In this document: piece after piece, positions 51,557 through 60,213 of the stretch
How the letters are laid out: each line of letters begins with the position of its first letter
Numbering within the stretch: position 1 is the stretch's first letter
The notes under the pieces: generated by a model
Told to the model about the DNA's origin: nothing
What the model saw: only the letters and a program-made list of their open reading frames with translations
Database searches by the model: none
DNA from: Rossellomorea vietnamensis
Lineage (GTDB): Bacteria > Bacillota > Bacilli > Bacillales > Bacillaceae_B
Length of the DNA stretch: 64,000 bases
Reading direction: 5' to 3'
NCBI RefSeq assembly: GCF_025398035.1
Contig: NZ_CP104558.1
Span: 248,001 to 312,000 of the forward strand
Translations under genes and position numbers: made by a program

Positions 51557-53077
51557 CAGCTTGTAGACAAAGTCTAAGAATTAGACCAAGTCTACAAGCT
51601 TTTTTTGTATAATAGAAAGGAATAAAGCTTTTGTGGGGGATAAAAATGTTATCAAAACACACTAAAGAAGGAAGAAATCAAATTGAAATGGTTGCGCTAG
51701 ATGAACTTGTTCCTGAGGATCATCTAGTTAGGAAAGTTGAACAAGCGATTGATTTTGAATTTATTTATGACTTAGTAGAAGATAAATATTGTTTAGACAA
51801 TGGGCGGCCTGGTATTGATCCCGTTGTTCTCATTAAAATGGTCTTTACCCAATACCTCTTTGGCATACGCTCCATGCGTCAAACCATCAAAGAAATCGAA
51901 ACCAACGTTGCTTATCGATGGTTTATTGGGTATTCGTTCAAAGAGAAAATCCCTCACTTTTCAACCTTCGGTAAAAACTACGTTAGGCGCTTCCACGATA
52001 CGGATCTCTTTGAACAAATTTTCTACCGCATTTTGAAAGAAGTGATGACCAAAGGATTGGTGGATCCATCCGTTGCATTTATAGATTCTACTCATGTAAA
52101 AGCGAATGCGAATAAGAAGAAATTCGAAAAGAAAATAGCCCGAGTCGAAACTAGAACGTATCAGGATCAGCTGGATAAAGAGATCAACATTGACCGAGAG
52201 GAACACGGAAAAAAGCCCTTCCCCCCACAGAATAAAGAAGAGTCAAAAGAAATAAAGGTCAGCACGACAGACCCTGAAAGTGGGTATTACGTAAAAGATG
52301 AGCGCGAAAAGCTGTTTGCGTATTCTTTTCATACGGCAAGCGACTCCCGGGGTTTTATCTTAGGATCTCTTGTCACGGGAGGAAATGTTCACGATAGTCG
52401 GATGTTGGACAAGCTCGTCACTCAAGTCACGGATAAAGTCGGTAAGCCCAGTTCTGTCGCTGTTGATGCAGGATATAAAACACCCCACATCGCTAAATTC
52501 CTCATGGACCAAGAAATCAGACCCGTTATGCCTTATACACGGCCGAGAACGAAAGACGGATATCTTAGGAAATACGAATACGTTTACGATGAATATTTTG
52601 ACTCCTATCTTTGTCCCGAAGGACAAATTTTACCTTACCGTACTACCACAAGAGACGGGTACAAACAATACGCTTCAAATCCTTTGGAATGTAAAGACTG
52701 TCCTCTGTTAGAACGTTGTACACAAAGTAAGAATCACACCAAGATGATTCATCGACATGTGTGGCAGGATTACATAGATGAAGTAGAACATTTGAGACAT
52801 ACAGAACTTAATAAAACTCTATATGCGAAACGCAAAGAAACGATCGAACGGGTCTTTGCGGACGCAAAAGAAAAGCATGGCATGCGTTGGACGACCTTAA
52901 GAGGTCTTAAAAAAGTTTCAATGCAGGCGATGCTTACATTCGCTGCCATGAATCTTAAGAAGTTGGCAAACTGGACATGGCGAGGGCCATGTCCAGCCTA
53001 GAAACAGGAGAAAAATCTTTTAAAATATCAGAAAACCCCACCTTCGGTTAAAGTGAAGGTGGGGTTTGTCTACAGTC
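51557..53077 (+). mobile_element. IS1182-family insertion sequence at the rib terminator
   Basis: About 1.52 kb with terminal inverted repeats containing TGTAGACAAA, one DDE transposase gene, and exact 29-bp flanking direct copies of the terminator hairpin. Both ends carry terminator-like hairpins: AGCTTGTAGAC / GTCTACAAGCT with T7 on the left (51558-51607), and AAACCCCACCTTC / GAAGGTGGGGTTT on the right (53033-53067). The exact outer base is uncertain by two or three positions. Confidence 0.85.
51646..53001 (+). CDS. IS1182-family transposase
   Basis: The transposase is about 450 residues, with an N-terminal DUF772-type region (about 15-90, VPEDHLVRKVEQAIDFEF, GIDPVVLIKMVFTQYLFG), the first catalytic Asp in FIDSTHVKANANK, the second in AVDAGYKTP, a zinc-like Cys group (CLCPEG region; CKDCPLLERC) and the last Glu in ERVFADAKEKHG. 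It appears complete. The start at 51646 has GGGGGA upstream; the frame from 51631 begins inside that site. Confidence 0.92.
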   Translation: MLSKHTKEGRNQIEMVALDELVPEDHLVRKVEQAIDFEFIYDLVEDKYCLDNGRPGIDPVVLIKMVFTQYLFGIRSMRQTIKEIETNVAYRWFIGYSFKEKIPHFSTFGKNYVRRFHDTDLFEQIFYRILKEVMTKGLVDPSVAFIDSTHVKANANKKKFEKKIARVETRTYQDQLDKEINIDREEHGKKPFPPQNKEESKEIKVSTTDPESGYYVKDEREKLFAYSFHTASDSRGFILGSLVTGGNVHDSRMLDKLVTQVTDKVGKPSSVAVDAGYKTPHIAKFLMDQEIRPVMPYTRPRTKDGYLRKYEYVYDEYFDSYLCPEGQILPYRTTTRDGYKQYASNPLECKDCPLLERCTQSKNHTKMIHRHVWQDYIDEVEHLRHTELNKTLYAKRKETIERVFADAKEKHGMRWTTLRGLKKVSMQAMLTFAAMNLKKLANWTWRGPCPA

Positions 53078-53115
53078 TGAGAAGTCTCCTACTATGGGAG
53101 ACTTCTTTTTTTTGA
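53078..53115 (+). terminator. Right copy of rib terminator with original T tract
   Basis: The same 29-base hairpin as 51528-51556, here followed by TTTTTTTT. This is the likely original rib operon terminator. Confidence 0.88.
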
Positions 53116-53205
53116 GGGACGGACCTTTAAAGGGGCTTTTGGATATGAGTCTTCCTGTAAGTGAGGGGTATGAAATGGGGTTTTTTTCTAATTTGGCTGT
53201 ATCTT

Positions 53206-53469
53206 TCATTTTTCGGCCGGGTTCCAAATTACAGAGTCTGTAGTACCGATTAGGTAAATTGGTATTATTTGTATAATGGCTGAATTTTTCATCAAAACGG
53301 CTGAATTCCTGGTGATTTTGGCTTGATTATTCCAGAAAACGGCCGAATTTCTTCCAAAAGCCGCTGGATTTCCAAACATTCCGGCCGGATTTTCCACAAA
53401 AATGGGAATGCATGCAACCCCAATAGCCGTTGAATTCTTCAACTTATCAATCCGATCCCTAAGAAACAT
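53206..53469 (-). CDS. Possible low-complexity heptad-repeat peptide (87 aa)
   Basis: A minus-strand frame starting at ATG 53469 (weak GAGG upstream) encodes 87 residues. Residues 27-68 are degenerate seven-residue units with the theme N-[PSQ]-A-x4 (NPAGMFG, NPAAFGR, NSAVFWN, NQAKITR, NSAVLMK, NSAIIQI). It may be a real peptide, or simply the open frame imposed by a 21-bp repeat. No promoter is seen. There is no known function. Confidence 0.3.
   Translation of the reverse strand: MFLRDRIDKLKNSTAIGVACIPIFVENPAGMFGNPAAFGRNSAVFWNNQAKITRNSAVLMKNSAIIQIIPIYLIGTTDSVIWNPAEK
53266..53396 (-). repeat. Degenerate 21-bp tandem repeat
   Basis: About six imperfect units of 21 bases, each with a GGCyGaaTTT-like core on the plus strand, occupy the 590-bp space between the IS1182 element and the NCS2 permease gene. 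Spacing by multiples of three keeps the minus-strand frame open. Confidence 0.6.
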
Positions 53470-53504
53470 ACACTAACCTCGTCACACACCCACCAAAATA
53501 CATA

Positions 53505-53533
53505 TTGGCAAACGTCAGACCTTTTGCTAGAAT
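53505..53533 (+). promoter_or_regulatory. SigA-type promoter of the NCS2 permease gene
   Basis: TTGGCA and TAGAAT are 17 bases apart, 70 bases before the start codon. The leader in between contains a small CCCCTTTATGAAGGG hairpin but no purine-riboswitch core. Confidence 0.75.
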
Positions 53534-53602
53534 AGTATTTTGTGGCTCCCCTTTATGAAGGGACGAGCGGGTAGGGAGAGGGCAGTTTTATAGGAAGATT
53601 AT

Positions 53603-54892
53603 ATGAAAGCACGTGGAGGTATTTTTCAGTTAAAGGATCACGGTACCACGATGAAACAGGAGATGATGGCAGGTGCGATCGGCTACTTTACGATTGTCTA
53701 CATCATCGCTGTAAATGCTTTAATTCTTTCTGAAGCTGGAATTCCATTTGAAGGGGCAGTCATGGCAACGATACTTGCTTCCTTCGTTGGGTGTTTGGTG
53801 ATGGCCTTTTGGGCAAATGCGCCGATTCTTCTGGTTCCAGGCATGGGAATTAATGCAATGTTTACATTCACCCTGGTGAAGTCGTCAGGCCTTTCGTGGC
53901 AGGAAGCATTAGCTGTCATAGTGATTTCAGGAATACTCTTTATGATCATTGCATTTACAAAGCTTTCCAAAGTATTATCGGAAGCCATCCCCAAAACATT
54001 GAAAGAAGCCATTACTGTAGGGTTAGGGATGTTTTTAATGTTTATCGGTCTTGAAAAAGGCGGCCTCATTCAAAGAGGGGACAGTGCCATCATCATGATC
54101 GGTGATTTTGGGGAGCTAAAGGTGTTGGCCACGGTGCTGACGTTCCTGGTGACGATTTTTCTTTTCATTCGTAATGTTAAAGGTCAATTTTTATGGAGTA
54201 TCGCATTCGGTACACTGCTGGGATTCATCTTTGGGATTGAGCCTTCCATTCAGTCAAGCTCATTCCATCTGAGTGAATACAGTCAGGTATTCGGTCAAAT
54301 ATCATTTAGTGCCATTATGAAAATCCCGTTTTGGATTGCGGTTTTTTCTGTCACGATGGTGCTGGTATTTGAAAACATCGGTCTCGTTCATGGTCATACA
54401 GATATGATCGATCAACCCCATAAATATTCTAAAGCCTTTCAAGCTAATGCTTTTTCCGCATTCACCTCAGGGTTTTTCGGAACGAGTCCGACAGTTTCGA
54501 CGGTGGAAAGTGCAGCAGCCATGACGGCAGGCGGCCGGACTGGATTGACAAGCTTGACTACTGGCGTATTATTTCTGGGATCTGTGTTGTTCATTCCGTA
54601 TTTAAAGTGGATTCCGGATCATGCCATCGCCCCGATTCTCATCATCATCGGCGGATTGATGATTCAAAATATACGACATATGGATCTTCGTGATCTGACA
54701 GAGGCGTTTCCCGCCATTTTCATCATTGCGATGATTCCGTTTACGTACAGTATCGCAGACGGAATCGCCATCGGGTTTATTCTGTATCCAGTATTGAAAT
54801 TGGCTACAGGGAAGGCGCGGGAAGTTTCCATTCCTCTATATATCATTGCTGCACTGTTTCTGATGAATTTCTTTGTTCATTCGATTCATTAA
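53603..54892 (+). CDS. NCS2 family purine permease (AzgA/PbuG-like)
   Basis: A 429-residue permease with about 14 membrane helices. The N-terminal QEMMAGAIGYFTIVYIIAVNALIL, the VPGMGINAMFTF stretch and the FGTSPTVSTVESAAAMTAGGRTGL loop define the AzgA-type (guanine/hypoxanthine/adenine) branch. AGGAAG precedes ATG 53603. The exact purine is not predictable. A near-perfect terminator follows. Confidence 0.9.
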   Translation: MKARGGIFQLKDHGTTMKQEMMAGAIGYFTIVYIIAVNALILSEAGIPFEGAVMATILASFVGCLVMAFWANAPILLVPGMGINAMFTFTLVKSSGLSWQEALAVIVISGILFMIIAFTKLSKVLSEAIPKTLKEAITVGLGMFLMFIGLEKGGLIQRGDSAIIMIGDFGELKVLATVLTFLVTIFLFIRNVKGQFLWSIAFGTLLGFIFGIEPSIQSSSFHLSEYSQVFGQISFSAIMKIPFWIAVFSVTMVLVFENIGLVHGHTDMIDQPHKYSKAFQANAFSAFTSGFFGTSPTVSTVESAAAMTAGGRTGLTSLTTGVLFLGSVLFIPYLKWIPDHAIAPILIIIGGLMIQNIRHMDLRDLTEAFPAIFIIAMIPFTYSIADGIAIGFILYPVLKLATGKAREVSIPLYIIAALFLMNFFVHSIH

Positions 54893-54900
54893 GGCGAACA

Positions 54901-54942
54901 TAAGCAAAAGAGGCCCTCACAATGTGAGGGCCTCTTTTGCTT
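54901..54942. terminator. Long symmetric terminator after NCS2 gene
   Basis: About 19 uninterrupted pairs (TAAGCAAAAGAGGCCCTCAC and its complement) around a three-base loop. The T content of the 3' arm is modest, but the stem is the longest perfect one after 41 kb. Confidence 0.85.
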
Positions 54943-55156
54943 ACGTTCTGTTTGATTCGTACTACGGGGTATAAGATTAAGTTGGATGATTTTATATTCA
55001 ATGAATTGAATCCTTGTTTCAGGGAATTGATGGAACTGGCGTATTATGTGAAGGTGGATTGAAGTTAACCAAAAAGGAAGTGATGGAGAGTTATCATCAT
55101 TCCTGCAAGTGGACGGAAGAGCTTTTGAATCATGAAGTAACCGAGATGGCATAATA

Positions 55157-55459
55157 CTACCAGACAGGTTTATAATCCCCCGGGGTAAGATATTTTCTCT
55201 GGGGTTTGATATACCGTTTCAATTCCATGAGCAAGAGCCGCTGCAGTTGCTTTGAATAAATCTGACGCCCAACATCTGCAGGGAAAGGGTAGATTCCAAT
55301 TGTATTAAAGCGCACCCGAAAGAGACCTTCATGGACGAGGTCTTTTTTTTCGTTGAAGATCCGGGCGAACACAATCACATCCCTTGACTCATATTCATCC
55401 CCCGCTTCTTCCACTTTATGGACCTGAAAACGAAAACGGTATTCTTCCTTCATCATCAT
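55157..55459 (-). CDS. Hypothetical protein (100 aa)
   Basis: A soluble, basic, beta-rich protein (EEYRFRFQVHKVEEAG..YESRDVIVFARIFNEKKDLVHEGLFRVRFN) with a charged C-terminus. Three successive ATGs (55459, 55456, 55453) follow GGAAGTGG, so the start is uncertain by two codons. I do not recognise the family. It is convergent with the NCS2 permease gene and divergent from dapF. Confidence 0.65.
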   Translation of the reverse strand: MMMKEEYRFRFQVHKVEEAGDEYESRDVIVFARIFNEKKDLVHEGLFRVRFNTIGIYPFPADVGRQIYSKQLQRLLLMELKRYIKPQRKYLTPGDYKPVW

Positions 55460-55617
55460 CACCACTTCCATTGTCTCGAAATGACCAACATAATTCAACT
55501 ATGAACATCCCTTATTTTTTGAAAATGAGGGGTAGAGGATTGCGTAATGAGCTTGTTTGTGGCAAGCTAAGAATATTATGAATAGTTTACTAGTAAATTA
55601 GCGTGGAGGGATTCACG

Positions 55618-56613
55618 ATGGACTTGAATCTAATAAAATGTCATGGCTCCGGAAATGACTTTTTACTTATTGATGAAATGACGAATGGATATGATTTTAC
55701 CGAAGAAGAGAGGCAAAATCTTGCCCTGGCCCTATGTGATCGTAAGTCGGCCTTCGGGGCAGATGGGATCTTGTTTGTATTATCAAGCGAAAATTGTGAT
55801 GCCAGAATGCGGGTTTTCAACGCAGATGGTTCAGAGGCATCTATGTGTGGAAACGGTCTGCGATGTGTCGGTCGCTATGTATGTGAGCTGCTGGATAAAG
55901 AGACCATCGTCGTTCAAACGATGAAGGCGGATCTTCGTGTGTGTTCACAGGAATCCATTTTCGAAAACATCCCAACCTATAATGTTGAAATTTCCCCTGT
56001 CCTTTTTCAGCTGGATCAACTGCCAATGAACATTGATCGTACCACGTTGGTGAATGAAAGCATCCCAGAAATTTCAGATCACTTGACCTTTTCTGCCCTG
56101 GCAGTGCCGAACCCCCATTTGATCAGTGTCGTCGGCACAGAGCATATCCTCTCGAACGAGCAGAAATCCATTGCTGAAACAGTGAATGGACCCAATAACC
56201 TGTTTCCTGATGGAGTCAATGTCAGTTTTGTGCATCCTCTGGAAAAAGGATCCATCTATGTTCGGACGTATGAAAGAGGGGTCGGTTTCACGAATGCATG
56301 TGGGACAGCCATGTCTGCTTCCAGTCTTGTAACATGCCTGCTTCAGCAGAATGAATTCGGCCAGGAGATCGATGTATACAATAACGGTGGGAAAGTCCGT
56401 GTCGTCGTGAACGAATTGGGTGAAGGACGATACAACATGGAGTTGATTGGAAATGCAACGTATCTTTATCAATCTCAATTAGAATTGTCTCTTTCCAATC
56501 CCGAGCAGTATCATGAAGTGTCAAGACAGGAATTCACTGAAGAGGCCATGTATGAGCACTTACAGAACCATGCCAAGTCAATCGTCGAAAGCAAAGTGTT
56601 CATGAGCGCATAG
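55618..56613 (+). CDS. dapF: Diaminopimelate epimerase DapF
   Basis: A 331-residue PLP-independent epimerase converting LL- to meso-diaminopimelate for lysine and peptidoglycan. The two catalytic cysteines are C77 (SMCGNGLRC) and C228 (NACGTAMSA); HGSGNDFLL begins the first lobe. It is about 45 residues longer than B. subtilis DapF because of a C-terminal tail (after about 285, LYQSQLEL onward). GTGGAGGG precedes ATG 55618. It stands alone rather than with other lysine genes. Confidence 0.93.
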   Translation: MDLNLIKCHGSGNDFLLIDEMTNGYDFTEEERQNLALALCDRKSAFGADGILFVLSSENCDARMRVFNADGSEASMCGNGLRCVGRYVCELLDKETIVVQTMKADLRVCSQESIFENIPTYNVEISPVLFQLDQLPMNIDRTTLVNESIPEISDHLTFSALAVPNPHLISVVGTEHILSNEQKSIAETVNGPNNLFPDGVNVSFVHPLEKGSIYVRTYERGVGFTNACGTAMSASSLVTCLLQQNEFGQEIDVYNNGGKVRVVVNELGEGRYNMELIGNATYLYQSQLELSLSNPEQYHEVSRQEFTEEAMYEHLQNHAKSIVESKVFMSA

Positions 56614-56631
56614 ATTAACAATGGATAACCA

Positions 56632-56667
56632 AAGAGGGTGCCCCTATGATTTCGGGGTACCCTTTTT
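56632..56667. terminator. Terminator between dapF and ligD
   Basis: AAGAGGGTGCCCC pairs with GGGGTACCCTTTTT (one G-T) around a short loop; it lies at the end of the convergent ligD gene. Confidence 0.85.
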
Positions 56668-58506
56668 ATTTGTCTTGGCCTGCTTTTTCAAAAAATAAAT
56701 GACTTTGTCAAATGGCTGAGATGCTTTCGCCTGGTCGAAACCAGTAAAGGGGCAGCCTTTCTCCTGAAATCTTCTTAAGACTGCGTCAGTGGTAAACATT
56801 TCAGGATTGAGATCTTCATTCACTTCTTCCCACCATAGTGGTGTGGCGACCAAAGCGTCTTCATTCCCCCTCAATGAATAGGGGGCGATGATGGTTTTAC
56901 CTTCACCGTGTTGAATATAATCCACGTACAGTCGGCCTTTGCGGTTCTTCTTTAACCGCTCGGTCGTGAAGTCCCCCGGATCATTGCTTACAAGGTAGTG
57001 AGCAATGAATTCTGTAAATAAGCCTGTGTCTTCCCACGTATATCCTGGAGGGAGGGGAATATACACTTGAAGCCCCTTATTTCCCGATGTTTTGACAAAG
57101 CTTTTGAGGTTCAGCCCGTCAAATAATCCTTTCATGATGGTGGCCGCTTTAACGGCCAGCGAAAAATGATCGCGGCTTGGTGGATCTAAGTCGAAAACGA
57201 CCTCATTGACGAATTCTTCCCCTGCTTTCTGAAAGGGGACATGAAATTCAAGTGCCAATTGGTTTCCAAGCCATATCAATGTTTCCAGGTTATTGCACAT
57301 GGTGTAGTGAATATGATCCTCTTTGTATGTTTCAACAAAAGCAGGAGAATAATCAGGAGTGTTTTTTTGGTAAAAGGATTCACCGAAAACCCCGTGGGGA
57401 AATCGAATGCAGGTTAAGGGCCTGTTCGTTAAAAACGGCAAAATCACCACAGACATCTTTCGGAGGAAACGGATATAATCCAGTTTCGTGATGGAAACCT
57501 CCCGAAACAATGTCTTTTCCGGGTGAGTGATGTCAACCTCTCTTGGAAGGGAGGCTTCGTCCAACATAAATTGCTCAAGTGTGCACGCTTCCGGTGGAGT
57601 GGTAAAAAGGAATTGTTTAAAATGGGGTTCCCGAAGCTTTCCTTCCTGCCAGTTCAGATACACTATTTCTACGGTGATGGCAGGATCTATGGAATAAAGA
57701 GAATTGTTCTTTCCTGTACTGTTTTGCTTTATTGTCGTTTTCAGGGTTCTTTTTTCCTCAGCAGAAAGACCGAAATGAAATAAGCCGATCGGGATGATTT
57801 GTCCTTTCTCGTATACGCCGATGTGGAAATAATCATTCGTATCATCCAGGGCGGTGATAAAGCACTGGCAATGTTTCCAGTTCTTACATTTGATCCAGTC
57901 AGCACTCCGTTTCCCCGCGTCCCATTTACTCCGGGCCCTCTTTGCGACAACCCCTTCCCCTTCTTCATTTTCAACAAGCTTCCACACTCTCTCAGGGTTT
58001 TTGTAATAAGGAACCATTTGCAGAGTCAAAGGGTGTGAAGGAGCAGGTTCCACTGGTAAATGAAGGAAGGTGAACACTTCTTTCAGTTTTTCTTTTCTCG
58101 TGAGATAGGGTTCCTCGATAAATAATTTCTTTTCAAGCTGAAGTAAATCAAATACCAGGAATGCAACAGGTCTACTGGCAGCGGCTTGCATGATTTTATG
58201 ATCATTCCGCATCCTACCCCTAACCTGAAGTTCCTGGAACTCGGTGCTGAAGGAGGAGCGCAATAATGCAACCTCTCCATCCAATATGAGTGGGAGGGGG
58301 AATGCACGTTCATTCAGTAATTGTTGAATTTGCTTCTTTATCTCAGGGAAGTGACTCAGAAGTTCTTTCCCATTTCGGCTTTGCAAGCTGATTTGATCAG
58401 GGGATTGAACAGATAAAATGCCACGGAAGCCATCATATTTCACTTCATATAGCCAGTCCTCACCTGAAGGAAGTTCATATCGTAAAGTTGGTAGCATCGG
58501 TTTCAT
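56644..58506 (-). CDS. ligD: NHEJ DNA ligase/polymerase LigD
   Basis: A 620-residue two-domain enzyme in the B. subtilis (YkoU) order. The ATP-dependent ligase comes first, with adenylated Lys23 in YEVKYDGFRG and the downstream VAKRARSKWDAGKRSADWIKCK motif; the primase-polymerase domain begins near residue 325 (DITHPEKTLF), with FDLDPP metal aspartates and KTSGNKGLQVY. There is no nuclease domain. It works with Ku to join double-strand breaks, important in germinating spores. ATG 58506 follows AGGTGA; the GTG at 58515 lies in that site. Confidence 0.95.
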   Translation of the reverse strand: MKPMLPTLRYELPSGEDWLYEVKYDGFRGILSVQSPDQISLQSRNGKELLSHFPEIKKQIQQLLNERAFPLPLILDGEVALLRSSFSTEFQELQVRGRMRNDHKIMQAAASRPVAFLVFDLLQLEKKLFIEEPYLTRKEKLKEVFTFLHLPVEPAPSHPLTLQMVPYYKNPERVWKLVENEEGEGVVAKRARSKWDAGKRSADWIKCKNWKHCQCFITALDDTNDYFHIGVYEKGQIIPIGLFHFGLSAEEKRTLKTTIKQNSTGKNNSLYSIDPAITVEIVYLNWQEGKLREPHFKQFLFTTPPEACTLEQFMLDEASLPREVDITHPEKTLFREVSITKLDYIRFLRKMSVVILPFLTNRPLTCIRFPHGVFGESFYQKNTPDYSPAFVETYKEDHIHYTMCNNLETLIWLGNQLALEFHVPFQKAGEEFVNEVVFDLDPPSRDHFSLAVKAATIMKGLFDGLNLKSFVKTSGNKGLQVYIPLPPGYTWEDTGLFTEFIAHYLVSNDPGDFTTERLKKNRKGRLYVDYIQHGEGKTIIAPYSLRGNEDALVATPLWWEEVNEDLNPEMFTTDAVLRRFQEKGCPFTGFDQAKASQPFDKVIYFLKKQAKTNKKGTPKS

Positions 58507-58645
58507 TTGTTTCACCTAGTTTTAAGTAATAGTCTGTCCGCTTTGGACCCGGAATATTTCCAGATGTTTAAAGGGATGAAGAAAGTGGAGGAACTAAATG
58601 ATATGGATAAGGGATTAGTTTATGTAAAGGAGGGTATTGAAAGAT

Positions 58646-59476
58646 ATGCATACAATTTGGAAAGGGTCCATCAGCTTTGGACTGGTGAACATCCCCATTA
58701 AACTTCATTCTGCTACAGAAGACCGGGATATCAAACTCCGTTCACTTCATAAAGAATGTCATACACCCATTAAATACGAAAAAGTATGTCCCGCTTGTGA
58801 AAAGGAACTGGATCAAGCCGATATCGTGAAAGGTTATGAAGTGACGAAAGGTAAGTTTGTCGTCCTTGAAGATGAGGAATTGAAAGAGCTGAAGGAAGCA
58901 AGTGGTGATAAGGCTGTAGAGATTGTCGATTTTATTAAGATGGAGGAAATCGACCCGATTTTCTTTGATCGAAGTTATTTTGTTTCACCGAACGACGGCG
59001 GAAAAAAAGCCTATTCCCTTTTGAGAAAAGCCCTACAGGAGTCAGGGAAAGTAGGAATTGCCAAAATCACGATGCGGTCGAAGGAGCAGCTTTCCATCGT
59101 TCGTGTATACGAGCATACACTCGTCATGGAAACCATTCACTATCCCGATGAGGTAAGAGGAACCGGCGATGTCCCCAATGTGCCTGAAGGAGATGAAATC
59201 AGCGAAAAAGAACTGGAGACGGCTACCATGCTCATCGATCAACTGACGACGGAATTCCAGCCTGAGAACTATAAAGATCAGTATCGTGAACGCTTAAGTC
59301 AATTGATAGAATCGAAACAAACAGGGGAAAAAGTGGTCACATCCAAAGAAAGAGAACCGAAAGAAAATGTAACGGATCTTATGGCAGCCCTACAGGCATC
59401 CATCGATTCGTCCAAGCCCAAAAAGGCAAAGAAACCAACTAAAAAGAAAACGACTTCTAAGAAAAAAGCTCAGTAG
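58646..59476 (+). CDS. ku: Ku protein (bacterial NHEJ)
   Basis: A 276-residue homodimeric DNA-end-binding protein with the bacterial Ku start MHTIWKGSISFGLVNIPIKL, a core beta-barrel, and a Lys-rich tail (residues 255-276) typical of Bacillus Ku and involved in DNA binding and ligase recruitment. It is divergent from ligD, unlike B. subtilis where ykoV and ykoU share one operon. AAAGGAGGG precedes ATG 58646; the open TTG at 58637 is too close. Confidence 0.95.
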   Translation: MHTIWKGSISFGLVNIPIKLHSATEDRDIKLRSLHKECHTPIKYEKVCPACEKELDQADIVKGYEVTKGKFVVLEDEELKELKEASGDKAVEIVDFIKMEEIDPIFFDRSYFVSPNDGGKKAYSLLRKALQESGKVGIAKITMRSKEQLSIVRVYEHTLVMETIHYPDEVRGTGDVPNVPEGDEISEKELETATMLIDQLTTEFQPENYKDQYRERLSQLIESKQTGEKVVTSKEREPKENVTDLMAALQASIDSSKPKKAKKPTKKKTTSKKKAQ

Positions 59477-59506
59477 AAGGCGTGAGTCAGGAGAGAGGGA
59501 GAAGTC

Positions 59507-60202
59507 TTGAAGGAGAAACATATTGAACAAGGCGTCTTTGTCGTTGTATCCCTGTTGTGTTTGATTGTATTCACCTGGGGATTTGTATCGATCGTGGAAG
59601 AATGGAAAGAAAATGAGATCGCTCAATTTGATAATGGGGTATTCGACATCGTCAGAGGGACGATTTCACCTAAATTAACGGAAATCATGACGGTCATCAC
59701 TTTTTTAGGTGGAATAAAAGGTATCACCATCTTTACCGGGTGTGCAGTCGTCATCCTTCTGTTTATGAAGAAATATCCACTTGCTTTGTTTGTAGCGATC
59801 ACCATCCTGACAGGTGCGGGGTTCAATGGGCTTCTAAAATGGATATTTAAACGGGACCGGCCCGATATTGAAGCATTGATCCAACAGGGGGGCTACAGTT
59901 TTCCCAGTGGTCATTCCATGAGCTCATTCATATTTTATGGTTCACTGGCATTCATCCTGTTCCGTGCCCTGGATCGTAAACGGTATAAATGGGCTAGTGT
60001 GATCTTGGTCTCCATGCTTGTCCTACTGATTGGATTGAGCAGGATATACCTTGGTGTTCATTATCCAAGTGACATCATTGGCGGATTCACGGCAGGAGGT
60101 GCCTGGCTTACCCTTTGCATCACGATCTATATGTATTTCTACAAACGCAAGCATTGGAGAGAAGATGAAGACATGCATGTAAAAAACGCTCAGGAGACCT
60201 GA
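59507..60202 (+). CDS. PAP2 family membrane phosphatase
   Basis: A 231-residue integral membrane phosphatase with six helices and the three-part PAP2 signature: KRDRP (K-x6-RP type, about 117-121), FPSGHSMSS (about 134-142), and SRIYLGVHYPSD (about 175-186). It may act on undecaprenyl pyrophosphate, phosphatidylglycerol phosphate or phosphatidate. A TTG start at 59507 has GAGGGAG six bases upstream. It follows ku by 30 bases and may be co-transcribed. Confidence 0.9.
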   Translation: MKEKHIEQGVFVVVSLLCLIVFTWGFVSIVEEWKENEIAQFDNGVFDIVRGTISPKLTEIMTVITFLGGIKGITIFTGCAVVILLFMKKYPLALFVAITILTGAGFNGLLKWIFKRDRPDIEALIQQGGYSFPSGHSMSSFIFYGSLAFILFRALDRKRYKWASVILVSMLVLLIGLSRIYLGVHYPSDIIGGFTAGGAWLTLCITIYMYFYKRKHWREDEDMHVKNAQET

Positions 60203-60212
60203 GCGTTTTTGT
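60182..60212. terminator. Terminator between PAP2 gene and convergent membrane-protein gene
   Basis: AAAACGCTCAGG pairs with CCTGAGCGTTTT around AGA, with A and T tracts on both sides. Confidence 0.93.
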
Positions 60213-60213
60213 A

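Noticed and set aside
53534-53602. Purine riboswitch before the NCS2 permease
   Set aside because: The conserved aptamer core and loop-loop sequences are missing; only a small hairpin is present.
54943-55156. Short plus-strand coding-like stretch (KLTKKEVMESYHHSCKWTEE)
   Set aside because: About 40 codons with no usable start and a poorly placed ribosome site; could be a gene remnant but not supported enough to annotate.
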